The position numbers were made by a program, and so were the translations under genes. DNA of 64,000 nucleotides from Pseudonocardia hydrocarbonoxydans (GTDB lineage Bacteria > Actinomycetota > Actinomycetes > Mycobacteriales > Pseudonocardiaceae), in contig NZ_BJNG01000015.1 in NCBI RefSeq assembly GCF_006539565.1, positions 1 to 64,000 of the forward strand, in the 5' to 3' direction. Under the pieces are notes generated by a model. The model was given only the letters and a program-made list of their open reading frames with translations. It made no database searches and was not told where the DNA came from. Shown here in pieces: positions 1-12,028 of the stretch; within the stretch, counting starts at the first letter, position 1, and each line of letters starts with the position of its first letter.

Positions 1-179
1 GTGGCCAGATGCAGTCGGCCCGCGGCCGGGGTCCCTGTCGGGGAGGATGACCTGCACGAACGCCGGTGTGGCGGGCGCCGCCGAACAGGAAGTGGCGGCA
101 TCCCCCGACGGTGGCGTCGGCAGTGCTCGCGCCGATGACCTCGGCGAGGGTGGCTTCCCTGTCCCAGCGACGAGAGGGC
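1..179. other. window edge, no gene supported
   Basis: This stretch lies downstream of the minus-strand dehydrogenase and runs off the window. I translated it in several frames. One reverse frame stays open but shows no recognisable family motif, and open frames are expected by chance in DNA this G+C-rich. It may hold the end of a gene lying further left. Confidence 0.3.
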
Positions 180-917
180 CTAGTGGGCGGTCCAACCGCC
201 GTCCATGAGCAGGGAGGTGCCGGAGATCGATCCGGACGCCGGGCCGTAGAGCACCGCGGCCAGTTCGGCGACCTCGGCGGGTTCGATGAGCCGCTTCACC
301 GCGACGGGGGTGAGCATGATCCGTTCCAGGACCTCGGACTCGTCGATGCCGTGGGTGCGCGCCTGATCGGCGACCTGCTTCTCGACCAGCGGCGTGCGCA
401 CGTAGGCGGGGTTGAGACAGTTGCTGGTGACGCCGTGTGCGGCGCCCTCCAGCGCGATCACCTTCGACAGCCCCTCCAGCCCGTGCTTGGCGCTGACGTA
501 GGCCGACTTGTACGGGCTCGCGCGCACCCCGTGCACGCTGGAGACGTTCACGACCCGGCCCCAGCCGCGGGAGTACATGTGCGGCAGGACGAGCCGGGCC
601 AGCCGGAACGGGGCCTCCAGCATCACGCGCAGGATGAGCCCGAACCGCTCCGGGTCGAACTCGTGCACCGGCGCCACGTGCTGGATGCCGGCGTTGTTGA
701 CGAGGACGTCGACGGCCGCGGGCAGCGCGTCGACGGCGTCGAGGTCGGACAGGTCGCACACGACCCGCTCGACCCCGTCGAGCTCCTTCAGCCCCGCCTC
801 GTCCCGGTCGACGGCGACGACGTGCGCCCCGTCGGCCACCAGGCGGCGCGTGATGGCCGCCCCGATCCCGGACGCCGCACCCGTGACCAGCGCCGTCCGA
901 CCCGTCAGCATCGTCAT
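180..917 (-). CDS. 3-hydroxybutyrate dehydrogenase-like SDR
   Basis: A 245-residue classical short-chain dehydrogenase/reductase that probably interconverts 3-hydroxybutyrate and acetoacetate with NAD(H) in the cytoplasm (polyhydroxybutyrate or ketone-body metabolism). The N-terminal cofactor loop GAASGIG, the NNAG motif, a catalytic Ser in NVSSVHG and the YVSAK catalytic Tyr/Lys are all visible. The stretches around IQHVAP, SPYKSAY and NPAYVRTPLVEKQ are those I associate with bacterial 3-hydroxybutyrate dehydrogenases rather than acetoacetyl-CoA reductases. The frame is open upstream, but the family N-terminus (MTMLTGRTALVTG) and a TAACGT hexamer eight bases before the ATG favour the start at 917. 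Substrate is inferred from family resemblance. Confidence 0.87.
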   Translation of the reverse strand: MTMLTGRTALVTGAASGIGAAITRRLVADGAHVVAVDRDEAGLKELDGVERVVCDLSDLDAVDALPAAVDVLVNNAGIQHVAPVHEFDPERFGLILRVMLEAPFRLARLVLPHMYSRGWGRVVNVSSVHGVRASPYKSAYVSAKHGLEGLSKVIALEGAAHGVTSNCLNPAYVRTPLVEKQVADQARTHGIDESEVLERIMLTPVAVKRLIEPAEVAELAAVLYGPASGSISGTSLLMDGGWTAH

Positions 918-925
918 GCCGCGAG

Positions 926-931
926 ACGTTA
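926..931 (-). promoter_or_regulatory. candidate -10 for the SDR gene
   Basis: TAACGT on the minus strand ends eight bases before the ATG at 917, which would give a leaderless transcript. No clear -35 element is seen. Confidence 0.4.
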
Positions 932-1056
932 GGCGGGTGTGAGGCGCCTGACCCTGTGGCGGCACACCACACTCCTCCCCGTGACGGTGGTGGTCCGCCC
1001 CACAGCGGCCGCCGTCGCAGTCTCAGGATGAGAACGTCCGACCCGCTCCGGCGTCC

Positions 1057-1062
1057 GATACT
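1057..1062 (+). promoter_or_regulatory. candidate -10, leaderless
   Basis: GATACT lies exactly six bases before the ATG at 1069. This spacing recurs at many starts in the window and is the best support that the following small ORF is expressed. Confidence 0.4.
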
Positions 1063-1068
1063 CCGATC

Positions 1069-1326
1069 ATGCGGAGCAATGTGTGGGAGGCCGAGGTGGG
1101 GGAGGAGCACGCGGTCTGGTTGGCCACGGAGAGCCGCACCGCGCGGCTGGCCAGGGAGTACCGGCCGATCGACCTGGGCGGGGGCCGGATCCGCTACACC
1201 TACCCTGCCCTCGGCGCCGCCCGCGAGCTCGGCGAGGAGGAGGACGGCTACCTCACCGACGACGCCGACGGACTGCGCGTGTGGATCGGCGACGACGTCT
1301 ACGAGCTCGTGCTCGTCGACGGCTGA
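1069..1326 (+). CDS. small hypothetical protein
   Basis: An 85-residue soluble, acidic protein with no signal peptide, membrane segment or family motif that I recognise. Its codons show the G/C third-position bias of the neighbouring real genes. The start is supported by a GATACT hexamer six bases upstream and no Shine-Dalgarno sequence. It stands alone between the divergent SDR gene and the DUF559-type gene, so context gives no functional hint. It could be a lineage-specific protein; a spurious ORF is less likely but possible. Confidence 0.5.
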   Translation: MRSNVWEAEVGEEHAVWLATESRTARLAREYRPIDLGGGRIRYTYPALGAARELGEEEDGYLTDDADGLRVWIGDDVYELVLVDG

Positions 1327-1509
1327 GGGCACAGCTCCGGAGTCCACGGCGATGATCGTCGTGCCCCGCCCGTGGCTGCCCTGGAGAGGGCGCTGACCGG
1401 CCACTGAAGCCGATCATGATCGCGGGTCCCGGACGCGAACGACGGGTGCGGTCGGGAACGAACGGCCATCGGGTGGAACCGCCGCCGCCCGGACCCCGTC
1501 CATGTCGCC

Positions 1510-2391
1510 GTGGACCTACGCCGACCGTTCCGCGGGACGCGCGCCGTCGCAGCCGGGGTGCTGACGCCCAAGGTGCTGCGCGGCCCGCGCTTCCGCCGCC
1601 TGTTCCGGGACGTCTACGTCGCCGCCGACGTCGAGGTCGATCTCGCGCTGCGCAGCCGTGCCGCCTACCTGCTGGTGGAGGGCACCGGTGTGGTCGGCGG
1701 GTACTCCGCGGCGGAGCTGATGGGGGCGTCCTGCGGGCCGAGGGACGCCCCCGCCGAGATCGTGGACCGGACGCGGATCCGGTCGCGGCCGGGCCTGCTC
1801 GTGCGGGAGGAGGTGGTCCCGCCCGGCGAGCGGTGGCGGGTGGGGGAGGTGCAGGTGACCTCGCCGCTGCACACCGCGTTCCGCCTCGCGTGCCGGCTCC
1901 CGACGGTGGAGGCGGTCGTCGCCGTCGACGCGCTGGCGCACCGGTTCGCACTGGATCCGTGGGACGTGGTCCGCTTCGGCTACCGGTACCTCGGTGCGAC
2001 CGGGAGCGGGCGGCTCCCGGAGATCGCCCGGCTCGCCGATGCGCCGGCCGAGTCCCCGATGGAGACCCGGATCCGGCTGGCGATCCGATTCGACGGCCTC
2101 CCGGTGCCGGTGCTCCAGCACCGCGTCGGCGGCTACGACCTCGACATGGCGTACCCCGAGGTGCTGCTCGCCGTCGAGTACGACGGTCGGGAGCACCTGA
2201 CACCCGCACGCGCACGGCGTGATCTCGACCGTCAGGCGTACCTCTCCGCGGCGGGTTGGCGGGTCCTCCGGTTCGGGGCGGCGGACGTGCTCCACCGGCC
2301 GACCGTGGTGGCCGCCGCGGTCCGCCGGGCCCTCACCGCCCGCGGCGTGATCGTGAGGAACCGCCCGGCAGTGCCCCGATCGGGGCGCTGA
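1510..2391 (+). CDS. DUF559-type (PD-(D/E)XK-like) protein
   Basis: A 293-residue protein. The N-terminal half resembles the AbiEi-like/HTH-associated regions common in actinobacterial proteins of this type. The last about 110 residues match the DUF559 pattern, an endonuclease-like fold related to very-short-patch repair enzymes: PMETRIR, then QHRVGGYDLDMAYPE, then AVEYDG, then RRDLDRQAYLSAAGW. The Asp of DLDMAYPE and the Glu-Tyr-Asp of AVEYDG sit where PD-(D/E)XK metal ligands are expected. The GTG start at 1510 is the earliest sensible one, but no good Shine-Dalgarno or -10 precedes it. It is convergent with gltD. Its biological role is unknown; such genes are abundant in actinobacteria and need not be toxin-antitoxin parts. 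Confidence 0.7.
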   Translation: MDLRRPFRGTRAVAAGVLTPKVLRGPRFRRLFRDVYVAADVEVDLALRSRAAYLLVEGTGVVGGYSAAELMGASCGPRDAPAEIVDRTRIRSRPGLLVREEVVPPGERWRVGEVQVTSPLHTAFRLACRLPTVEAVVAVDALAHRFALDPWDVVRFGYRYLGATGSGRLPEIARLADAPAESPMETRIRLAIRFDGLPVPVLQHRVGGYDLDMAYPEVLLAVEYDGREHLTPARARRDLDRQAYLSAAGWRVLRFGAADVLHRPTVVAAAVRRALTARGVIVRNRPAVPRSGR

Positions 2392-2414
2392 GCGGGGGTC
2401 GAGCCGATCACGAC

Positions 2415-2448
2415 GACGGCCGCACCCCCGGGCGGGGGTGCGGCCGTC
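2415..2448. terminator. bidirectional hairpin between convergent genes
   Basis: A perfect 15-bp inverted repeat (2415-2429 with 2434-2448) has a 4-base loop. It lies between the 3' ends of the DUF559-type gene and gltD. There is no T-tract, as is usual for actinobacterial terminators. Confidence 0.75.
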
Positions 2449-2463
2449 GCGGTCGGTCGGAGC

Positions 2464-3907
2464 TCAGACCAGCGGGCGGTCCGTCGGCTCGATCGGTCGG
2501 GGCAGCACGGTGCGCCCGGTGAGGTGCGCGTCGACGCCGGCCGCGGCGGCGCGACCCTCCGCGATGGCCCAGACGATCAGCGACTGGCCGCGGCCCATGT
2601 CGCCCGCGGAGAACACGCCCTCCACGCTGGTCATGAAGTTGCGGTCGCGGGCCACGTTGCCGCGCTCGTCGAGCTCCACGCCCAGCTCGGAGAGCAGCTT
2701 GCCCTTCTCCGGGCCGACGAAGCCCATCGCGAGCAGCACCAGCTGGGCGGGCAGCTCCTGCTCGGTGCCGGGCACCGGGTCGAAGCCCTTCTCCCCGCGG
2801 GTGACCTCGACGATCCGGATGCCGGCGAGCTTCCCGTCGGGACCGGCGACGAACTCGGTGGTGTTGACCGAGAACAGCCGCTCGCCGCCCTCCTCGTGCG
2901 CGGAGGACACCCGGTAGACCATCGGGTACGTCGGCCACGGCATGCCCTCGGTGCGGTGCTCCGGGGGCGTCGGCATGATCTCCAGCTGGGTGACCGACCG
3001 GGCGCCCTGGCGGTGGCTGGTGCCCAGGCAGTCGGCGCCGGTGTCGCCGCCGCCGATGATCACGACGTCCTTGCCCTCGGCCGTGATCGGCGGCGCGTCC
3101 AGGTCGCCCTGCTGCACGTGGTTGGCCCACGGCAGGAACTCCATGGCCTGGTACACGCCCTCGATCTCGCGGCCCGCGGCGGGCAGGTCCCGCCACGCGG
3201 TGGCCCCGCCCGCCAGCACCACGGCGTGGAAGTCGGCGCGCAGCTGCTCGACCGTCACGTCGACCCCGACGTCGACCGACGCGCGGAACAGCGTGCCCTC
3301 GTCCTGCATCTGCTTGAGCCGCCGGTCGAGCCGGGACTTCTCCATCTTGAACTCGGGGATGCCGTAGCGCAGCAGCCCGCCGATGCGGTCGGCGCGCTCG
3401 AACACCACGACCTCGTGGCCCACCCGCGTGAGCTGCTGGGCGGCGGCGAGCCCGGCCGGGCCGGAGCCGACCACCGCCACCTTCTTGCCGGTCTTCGTGG
3501 CCGGTACCTGCGGCGGTACCCAGCCCTCGTCCCACGCCCGGTCGACGATCTCGATCTCGACCTGCTTGATCGTGACGGCGTCGTCGTTGATCGCCAGCAC
3601 GCACGCCGCCTCGCACGGGGCGGGGCACAGCGTCCCGGTGAACTCCGGGAAGTTGTTCGTGGCGTGCAGCCGCTCGGTGGCCTCGCGCCAGTCCTTGCGG
3701 TAGACGAGGTCGTTCCACTCCGGGATGAGGTTGCCCAGCGGGCACCCCTGGTGGCAGAACGGGATGCCGCAGTTCATGCAGCGCCCGGCCTGCTTCTCCA
3801 GGTGGTCACGGGGGAAGTCCTCGTAGACCTCGCGCCAGTCCATCAGGCGCAGGTCGACCGGGCGGCGGGTCGGACCCTCCCGCTTGGTCGTCAGGAACCC
3901 CTTCGGG

Positions 3908-3915
<8 letters not shown>
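2464..3915 (-). CDS. gltD: glutamate synthase small (beta) subunit
   Basis: A 483-residue NADPH-dependent glutamate synthase small subunit. It passes electrons from NADPH through FAD to the large subunit, which makes two glutamates from glutamine and 2-oxoglutarate in the cytoplasm. The N-terminal ferredoxin-like segment carries the two cysteine clusters ([14 protein letters not shown] and [10 protein letters not shown]). The FAD site [15 protein letters not shown] and the NADPH site [13 protein letters not shown] follow, and the C-terminal [14 protein letters not shown] closes the second FAD contact. The length is typical of the family. The ATG overlaps the gltB stop by eight bases, so the two subunits are probably translationally coupled. 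The gene ends at a strong bidirectional hairpin. Confidence 0.97.
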
Positions 3916-8458
<4,543 letters not shown>

Positions 8459-8852
8459 CAGTGCCTCCTGTCGTCTCGGTGCACCCCGACACTGACACCC
8501 AGGATCGATGGGCGATCGGGACGACGTGATGGTGGGGTCTGAGAATACGCGACGCACCCGTCGGGACGCTGGATCTGGTCCGAACGGGCGCATCCGGGGT
8601 GTGCCGATCCCGGGTCGTGGTGGGAACCCGGTGCCGGCACGACGACCGGACACCTGTGGGGAGTCGGCCGGGACGTCTCGTGGTGCGCAGGCACGCGGCG
8701 ATGGGTGCGCTGACGCGCCGAACAGCGTCGCACGCGGTGCCGATGGTCCGCCAGTGCTGCGGACGTGAGCACGATGACCTGCGCGGGAGGCGCGCGGGCC
8801 CGCCACGGGACGGTAGCGTGGAGCGCCGCGTCGCAGCGGGCACACTGACGCG
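8459..8852. other. divergent intergenic region
   Basis: This 394-base region between divergent gltB and the 2Fe-2S protein gene contains no convincing gene. It should hold the gltBD promoter; TATTCT on the minus strand at 8542-8547 is the most A+T-rich -10-like hexamer, with a poor -35. CACACT at 8841-8846 lies six bases before the GTG at 8853 on the plus strand. No riboswitch or operator was recognised. Confidence 0.45.
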
Positions 8853-9584
8853 GTGGACCACGCCAGTTCCGGAGCCGGATCGCGGGCCGTGCTCGCCGAC
8901 GTCGCGCGGGCCGGGGCCTTCTTCACCGTCGCCACCGGTGCCGGCGGGGACCCGTCCGGCCGTCACCCGGTCGGGGAGCTCTACGCCGGCGGTCCCGAGC
9001 TCGCCGCCCGGATCGCGCACGTGCGCCGGGCGCTCGGCTCCGACGACCGGGTCGCCGCCTCGATCACCTTTCAGGGCCTCGCCGCCCTGCTCGTCTCGGC
9101 GCCGTTCGCCGCCGCGGTGGTGCACGCCACGCTCCCGGAGCTGACCCCCCGCACCCTGCACTGGACACCGACCACCGACGGCCCGTGGCCGCTGTGGTGC
9201 GCCGACCCCCCGCTGCGGCCGGTGCCCGCCGTCGACGACGCCGTCGGCGCGCTGGCGGCGGCGGTCGTCGAGCGGCACCTCGTCCCGCTGGTCGAGGCCG
9301 TGCGTGCGCAGGTGCGGGTGTCGCCACGGGTGCTGGTCGGCAACGCGGCCTCGACGGTGGCCTCGGCCCGGCGGATGGTCGCCGCGCAGTGGCCCGCGGC
9401 GGCGGACCGGGCGGCGGCGGTGGCGCAGGGGCTGCTGGACACGGGCCCGCTCGCCGGCGCGGGGGAGCTGCGGGCGCCGTCGGGGCCGGACCGCCACTGG
9501 AGCTTCCGCCGCCGTTCCTGCTGCCTGTACTACCGCGCCCGCGACGGCGGCCTGTGCGGCGACTGCGTGCTGCTGGACCGGTGA
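8853..9584 (+). CDS. 2Fe-2S binding, FhuF-like C-terminal domain protein
   Basis: A 243-residue cytoplasmic protein. Its last about 30 residues carry Cys-Cys, eleven residues, then Cys-x2-Cys ([19 protein letters not shown]), the 2Fe-2S ligand pattern of ferric-siderophore reductase FhuF-type C-terminal domains. The upstream region has the helical W/P-rich layout of those proteins ([22 protein letters not shown]). It may help reduce ferric iron released from siderophores, but no siderophore transport genes lie nearby, so this is inference. The GTG start is preceded by CACACT at six bases, fitting a leaderless mRNA. Confidence 0.72.
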   Translation: MDHASSGAGSRAVLADVARAGAFFTVATGAGGDPSGRHPVGELYAGGPELAARIAHVRRALGSDDRVAASITFQGLAALLVSAPFAAAVVHATLPELTPRTLHWTPTTDGPWPLWCADPPLRPVPAVDDAVGALAAAVVERHLVPLVEAVRAQVRVSPRVLVGNAASTVASARRMVAAQWPAAADRAAAVAQGLLDTGPLAGAGELRAPSGPDRHWSFRRRSCCLYYRARDGGLCGDCVLLDR

Positions 9585-9587
9585 CCG

Positions 9588-9956
9588 CTACCGGTCGAGC
9601 AGCACCTCCGCGACGACGACGCGCACCAGCACGTCGAGGCCGGTGTAGGCGCCGACCTCCGCGGCCACCTCGCGCTGCACGGCCTGGGCGACGTCCCGGC
9701 AGGTGAAGCCCAGCCGGGTGACGAGGGTGACCGTCACCTCCGCCGAACCCCCGCGCACCTCGGCGTGGACGCCGTCGGCGGGCAGGGCGCCGCGGTCGCG
9801 GTCGGGGTGCAGCACGGAGTCGGCCAACCCGAGCAGGGCCTGGGTGAGGTCGGCGCGCAGCGCCACCACCCCGGGGACGCGGCGGGCGTGGTGCGCCGCC
9901 ACCCGCGCGACGACCGCGTCGCCCACGTGCAGCCGGACCTCCGGAAGCCCGCTCAC
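9588..9956 (-). CDS. Asp23/Gls24-family envelope stress protein
   Basis: A 122-residue protein of the Asp23/Gls24 type, small proteins linked to alkaline or cell-envelope stress in Gram-positive bacteria. The alternating hydrophobic strands (VVARVAAHHARRVPGVV, then AEVTVTLVTRLGF) and the closing VLVRVVVAEVLL are the family pattern. It has no membrane segment. The GTG start overlaps the stop of the preceding gene by four bases, making it the third gene of the sigma factor operon. Stress function is inferred from family and context. Confidence 0.75.
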   Translation of the reverse strand: MSGLPEVRLHVGDAVVARVAAHHARRVPGVVALRADLTQALLGLADSVLHPDRDRGALPADGVHAEVRGGSAEVTVTLVTRLGFTCRDVAQAVQREVAAEVGAYTGLDVLVRVVVAEVLLDR

Positions 9957-10525
9957 CAGTGGTCCCCGAACACGTCCACGACCTCGATGTCGACCCGCCG
10001 CACCGGCACGCCCAGTGCCTGCTCGCCCGCCGCCGCGACCATCTGGCGGACCCGTGCCGTCACCGAGGCGAGGTCGACGCCGAACCGCGCGGTGACGGTG
10101 ATCCGCACGTCGACGGCGTGACCCGGGTCCCCGGACCGGGTGTCGTCGGCCTGCTCGATGCGGCAGCTGCGGGCCCGCACCCCGGCCATCGCGTCGACGG
10201 TGTGCCGCAGCACCGCGGCGGCGGCGGCCCGGGAGAGCCGGGCCGGGCCGTGCGGGGAGGGCAGGGTGAGGACGTCGTGCGGGCGCAGCTCGGTGCGGAC
10301 CGCGACCATCACCCGGTCCAGCACCGACGGCGGCGGCTCCGGGTCCTCCTGCGCCAGCCGCTGCACCAGCGCGCCCAGGCCCCGGGCGTCGGCGGCGGCC
10401 GCGGTGCAGTGCGGGCAGCCGCGCTCGTGGGCGTCGGCGGGTTCCCCGGCGACGGCGCGGTCCCAGACCGCCGCCGCGTCGCGGCCACAGGCCAGGCGGC
10501 CGTCCGGGTCGGGTGTCAGCGCCAT
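9953..10525 (-). CDS. zinc-finger anti-sigma-like protein with Asp23-like domain
   Basis: A 190-residue protein encoded directly after the sigma factor, overlapping it by ten bases. Near its N-terminus it has His33-x3-Cys37-x2-Cys40 (AHERGCPHC), the core of zinc-containing anti-sigma (ZAS) domains. From about residue 85 onward it turns into an Asp23-like region (DVRITVTARFGVDL, VRRVDIEVVDVFG). There is no transmembrane segment. The likely reading is a soluble anti-sigma factor whose Asp23-like part senses or binds something at the envelope. The Cys-His signature and gene position are seen; the anti-sigma role is inferred. Confidence 0.68.
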   Translation of the reverse strand: MALTPDPDGRLACGRDAAAVWDRAVAGEPADAHERGCPHCTAAAADARGLGALVQRLAQEDPEPPPSVLDRVMVAVRTELRPHDVLTLPSPHGPARLSRAAAAAVLRHTVDAMAGVRARSCRIEQADDTRSGDPGHAVDVRITVTARFGVDLASVTARVRQMVAAAGEQALGVPVRRVDIEVVDVFGDHW

Positions 10526-11136
10526 GACCGCATCGCCTCCGCCAGCCGGGTGCGGGCCCGGTGGATCCGGCCGCGCACGGCGTCCTCGGTGGCCCCGGTG
10601 ATCTGGGCGATCTCGGCGTAGCCCTGCCCCTCGACCTCGCGCAGCACCCAGCACACGCGCAGGTCGTCGGGCAGCGCGGCGAGGGCCCGGTGCAGCGCGG
10701 CCATCCCGGCGTCGCGCTCGGCGGCCCGTTCGGGGGAGTCCTGGGCCGGGGCCGGGGCGGCGTCGACCTCCTCCACCGGCACCGGGCGGCGCTTGCGCAG
10801 CATGCCCAGGCACCGGTTGGTGACGATGCGGTACATCCAGGTGGAGAACGCCGACTCGCCCCGGAACCGCCCGATCCGCCGCCAGGCGTCGAGCAGGGCC
10901 TCCTGCAGGGCGTCCTCGGCCTCGGCCCGGTCGCCCATCACGCGGACGGCGAGCCGGTAGAGCGCGTCCTGGTGACGGCGCGCGAGCTGCTCGAACGCCC
11001 GCGCGTCGCCCTCCTGGGCGCGCACCACGAGGGTCTGCTCGTCGAGCTCGTCGGGCACCGCGGACACCCCCGACCCCACCTCCGCCCCGGAGGCAGAGGG
11101 GCTCGCGGCCACCGCGACGGCCCGGGCCACCTGCAC
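10516..11136 (-). CDS. ECF-type RNA polymerase sigma factor
   Basis: A 206-residue sigma-70 family protein of the ECF group. Region 2 is clear (AFEQLARRHQDALYRLA, DALQEALLDAWRRIGRF, FSTWMYRIVTNRCL). After a short acidic linker, region 4 follows (LPDDLRVCWVLREVEG, YAEIAQITGATEDAVRGR, IHRARTRL). The frame is open far upstream; GTG at 11136 is chosen because GGAG lies four bases before it. It heads a three-gene overlapping operon with the zinc-finger/Asp23 protein and the small Asp23 protein, and CsbD and a third Asp23-like gene are transcribed away from it. It probably directs an envelope-stress regulon. Confidence 0.88.
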   Translation of the reverse strand: MQVARAVAVAASPSASGAEVGSGVSAVPDELDEQTLVVRAQEGDARAFEQLARRHQDALYRLAVRVMGDRAEAEDALQEALLDAWRRIGRFRGESAFSTWMYRIVTNRCLGMLRKRRPVPVEEVDAAPAPAQDSPERAAERDAGMAALHRALAALPDDLRVCWVLREVEGQGYAEIAQITGATEDAVRGRIHRARTRLAEAMRSWR

Positions 11137-11272
11137 CGCGCTCCGATCCCTGGAACCGTGACGCGCATCACCGTGAGGACGGTGGCCGGCGCGTCGTCTC
11201 ACCACCAGTGGGACACGGTAGCCGCCCCGGACCGGTGCGGTACGGGCGTCCCCCGACGGAGGAGGAACCGCG

Positions 11273-11476
11273 ATGAGCTTCATCGACAAGGCCAAGCACA
11301 AGGCCGAAGAGGTCGTCGGCGAGGTGAAGGAGAAGGTCGGCGAGCTGACCGGCAACGAGAAGCTGCAGGCCGAGGGCAAGAAGGAGCAGTCCGCCGCCAA
11401 CGTCAAGCAGGCGGGCGACTCGGTCAAGGACGCCGCGTCCTCGGTGACCGACTCCATCAAGGGCGACCGCCGCTGA
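11273..11476 (+). CDS. CsbD-family stress protein
   Basis: A 67-residue hydrophilic, Lys/Glu-rich protein matching the CsbD pattern (DKAKHKAEEVVGEVKEKVGE, LTGNEKLQAEGK). CsbD proteins are general-stress proteins, sigma-B dependent in Bacillus; biochemical function is unknown. A strong GGAGGAGG precedes the ATG. It lies divergent to the ECF sigma operon and is followed at once by a 15-bp terminator hairpin, so it is monocistronic. Control by the adjacent sigma factor is plausible but not shown. Confidence 0.9.
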   Translation: MSFIDKAKHKAEEVVGEVKEKVGELTGNEKLQAEGKKEQSAANVKQAGDSVKDAASSVTDSIKGDRR

Positions 11477-11491
11477 GTCGCGGTTCCCGGC

Positions 11492-11526
11492 CGGGCGGCC
11501 CGCCGCAGCACGCGGCGGGCCGCCCG
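11492..11526 (+). terminator. hairpin after the CsbD gene
   Basis: A perfect 15-bp inverted repeat (11492-11506 with 11512-11526), loop AGCAC, begins 15 bases after the stop codon. Confidence 0.8.
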
Positions 11527-11556
11527 TCGTCGTGTCCGGGGACCTCCGGCGCCAAC

Positions 11557-11562
11557 TACTGT
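11557..11562 (+). promoter_or_regulatory. candidate -10, leaderless
   Basis: TACTGT ends six bases before the GTG at 11569, just after the CsbD terminator. Confidence 0.45.
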
Positions 11563-11568
11563 GACGGC

Positions 11569-11892
11569 GTGCCCCCGCCCACGGACGACGTCGCCACCGC
11601 GGCCCGCGCCGTCGCCGCCGCCGTCGCCGCGCACCCCGGCGTCGTCCGGCTCGACGGCGGGCCGTGGGGCACCGTCGCGTCGCACCTGCCCGGTCGCGCC
11701 CGCGTCGACGGCGTGCGGCTCGGCGTCGGCGCCGAACCCGTCGAGATCGCGGTGGTCGTGCGCCTGGGGATCCCCCTCCCGCAGCTGGCCGACGAGCTGG
11801 CCGCCGCGGTGCGCGCGGTGCTGGGCCCGGTGCCGGTCGACGTCACGTTCTCCGACGTCGTGTCCGCGGTCGCCGCCGCCCCCACCCCGTAG
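11569..11892 (+). CDS. small Asp23-like protein
   Basis: A 107-residue protein resembling Asp23/Gls24-type proteins: an opening helix (VATAARAVAAAVAAHPGVV), then DGVRLG, EIAVVVRLGIPLPQLA, and a final VPVDVTFSDV. It is the third protein of this type within 2.3 kb. The GTG start is set by TACTGT six bases upstream; longer versions of the frame run back through the CsbD terminator and are unlikely. A role with the ECF sigma/Asp23 operon is inferred from proximity. Confidence 0.65.
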   Translation: MPPPTDDVATAARAVAAAVAAHPGVVRLDGGPWGTVASHLPGRARVDGVRLGVGAEPVEIAVVVRLGIPLPQLADELAAAVRAVLGPVPVDVTFSDVVSAVAAAPTP

Positions 11893-11924
11893 CGGCCGGG
11901 CGACGGTCCGTGTGCCGTCTCACC

Positions 11925-11930
11925 TAGACT
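11925..11930 (+). promoter_or_regulatory. candidate -10 for the tig transcript
   Basis: TAGACT lies eight bases before an ATG at 11939 that opens a 29-codon upstream frame, and about 95 bases before tig. Confidence 0.45.
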
Positions 11931-11938
11931 CGCCCGGA

Positions 11939-12028
11939 ATGCGCGTCGGCCCGTCTTCCGCGCGTGCCGCCCATGCGCCTGTGTTCCGCAGAATGAGGAG
12001 TATCCCCACCGTGAAGAGCCCATCGTGA
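11939..12028 (+). CDS. possible leader peptide (uORF) before tig
   Basis: A 29-codon frame starts with an ATG eight bases after TAGACT. Its TGA overlaps the tig GTG start as GTGA. The peptide is basic and shows no family resemblance. The geometry suggests translation runs into tig by coupling; no Shine-Dalgarno is close to the tig start, and the nearest purine-rich block is about 25 bases away. It may be a chance frame. Confidence 0.35.
   Translation: MRVGPSSARAAHAPVFRRMRSIPTVKSPS

Noticed and set aside
1411-1422. 12-base palindrome CGATCATGATCG
   Set aside because: It is short and isolated between two plus-strand genes, so no function can be assigned.
11893-12010. tRNA gene upstream of tig
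   Set aside because: tRNAs often lie near tig in actinobacteria, but no acceptor stem, T-loop or CCA-proximal pairing is visible.
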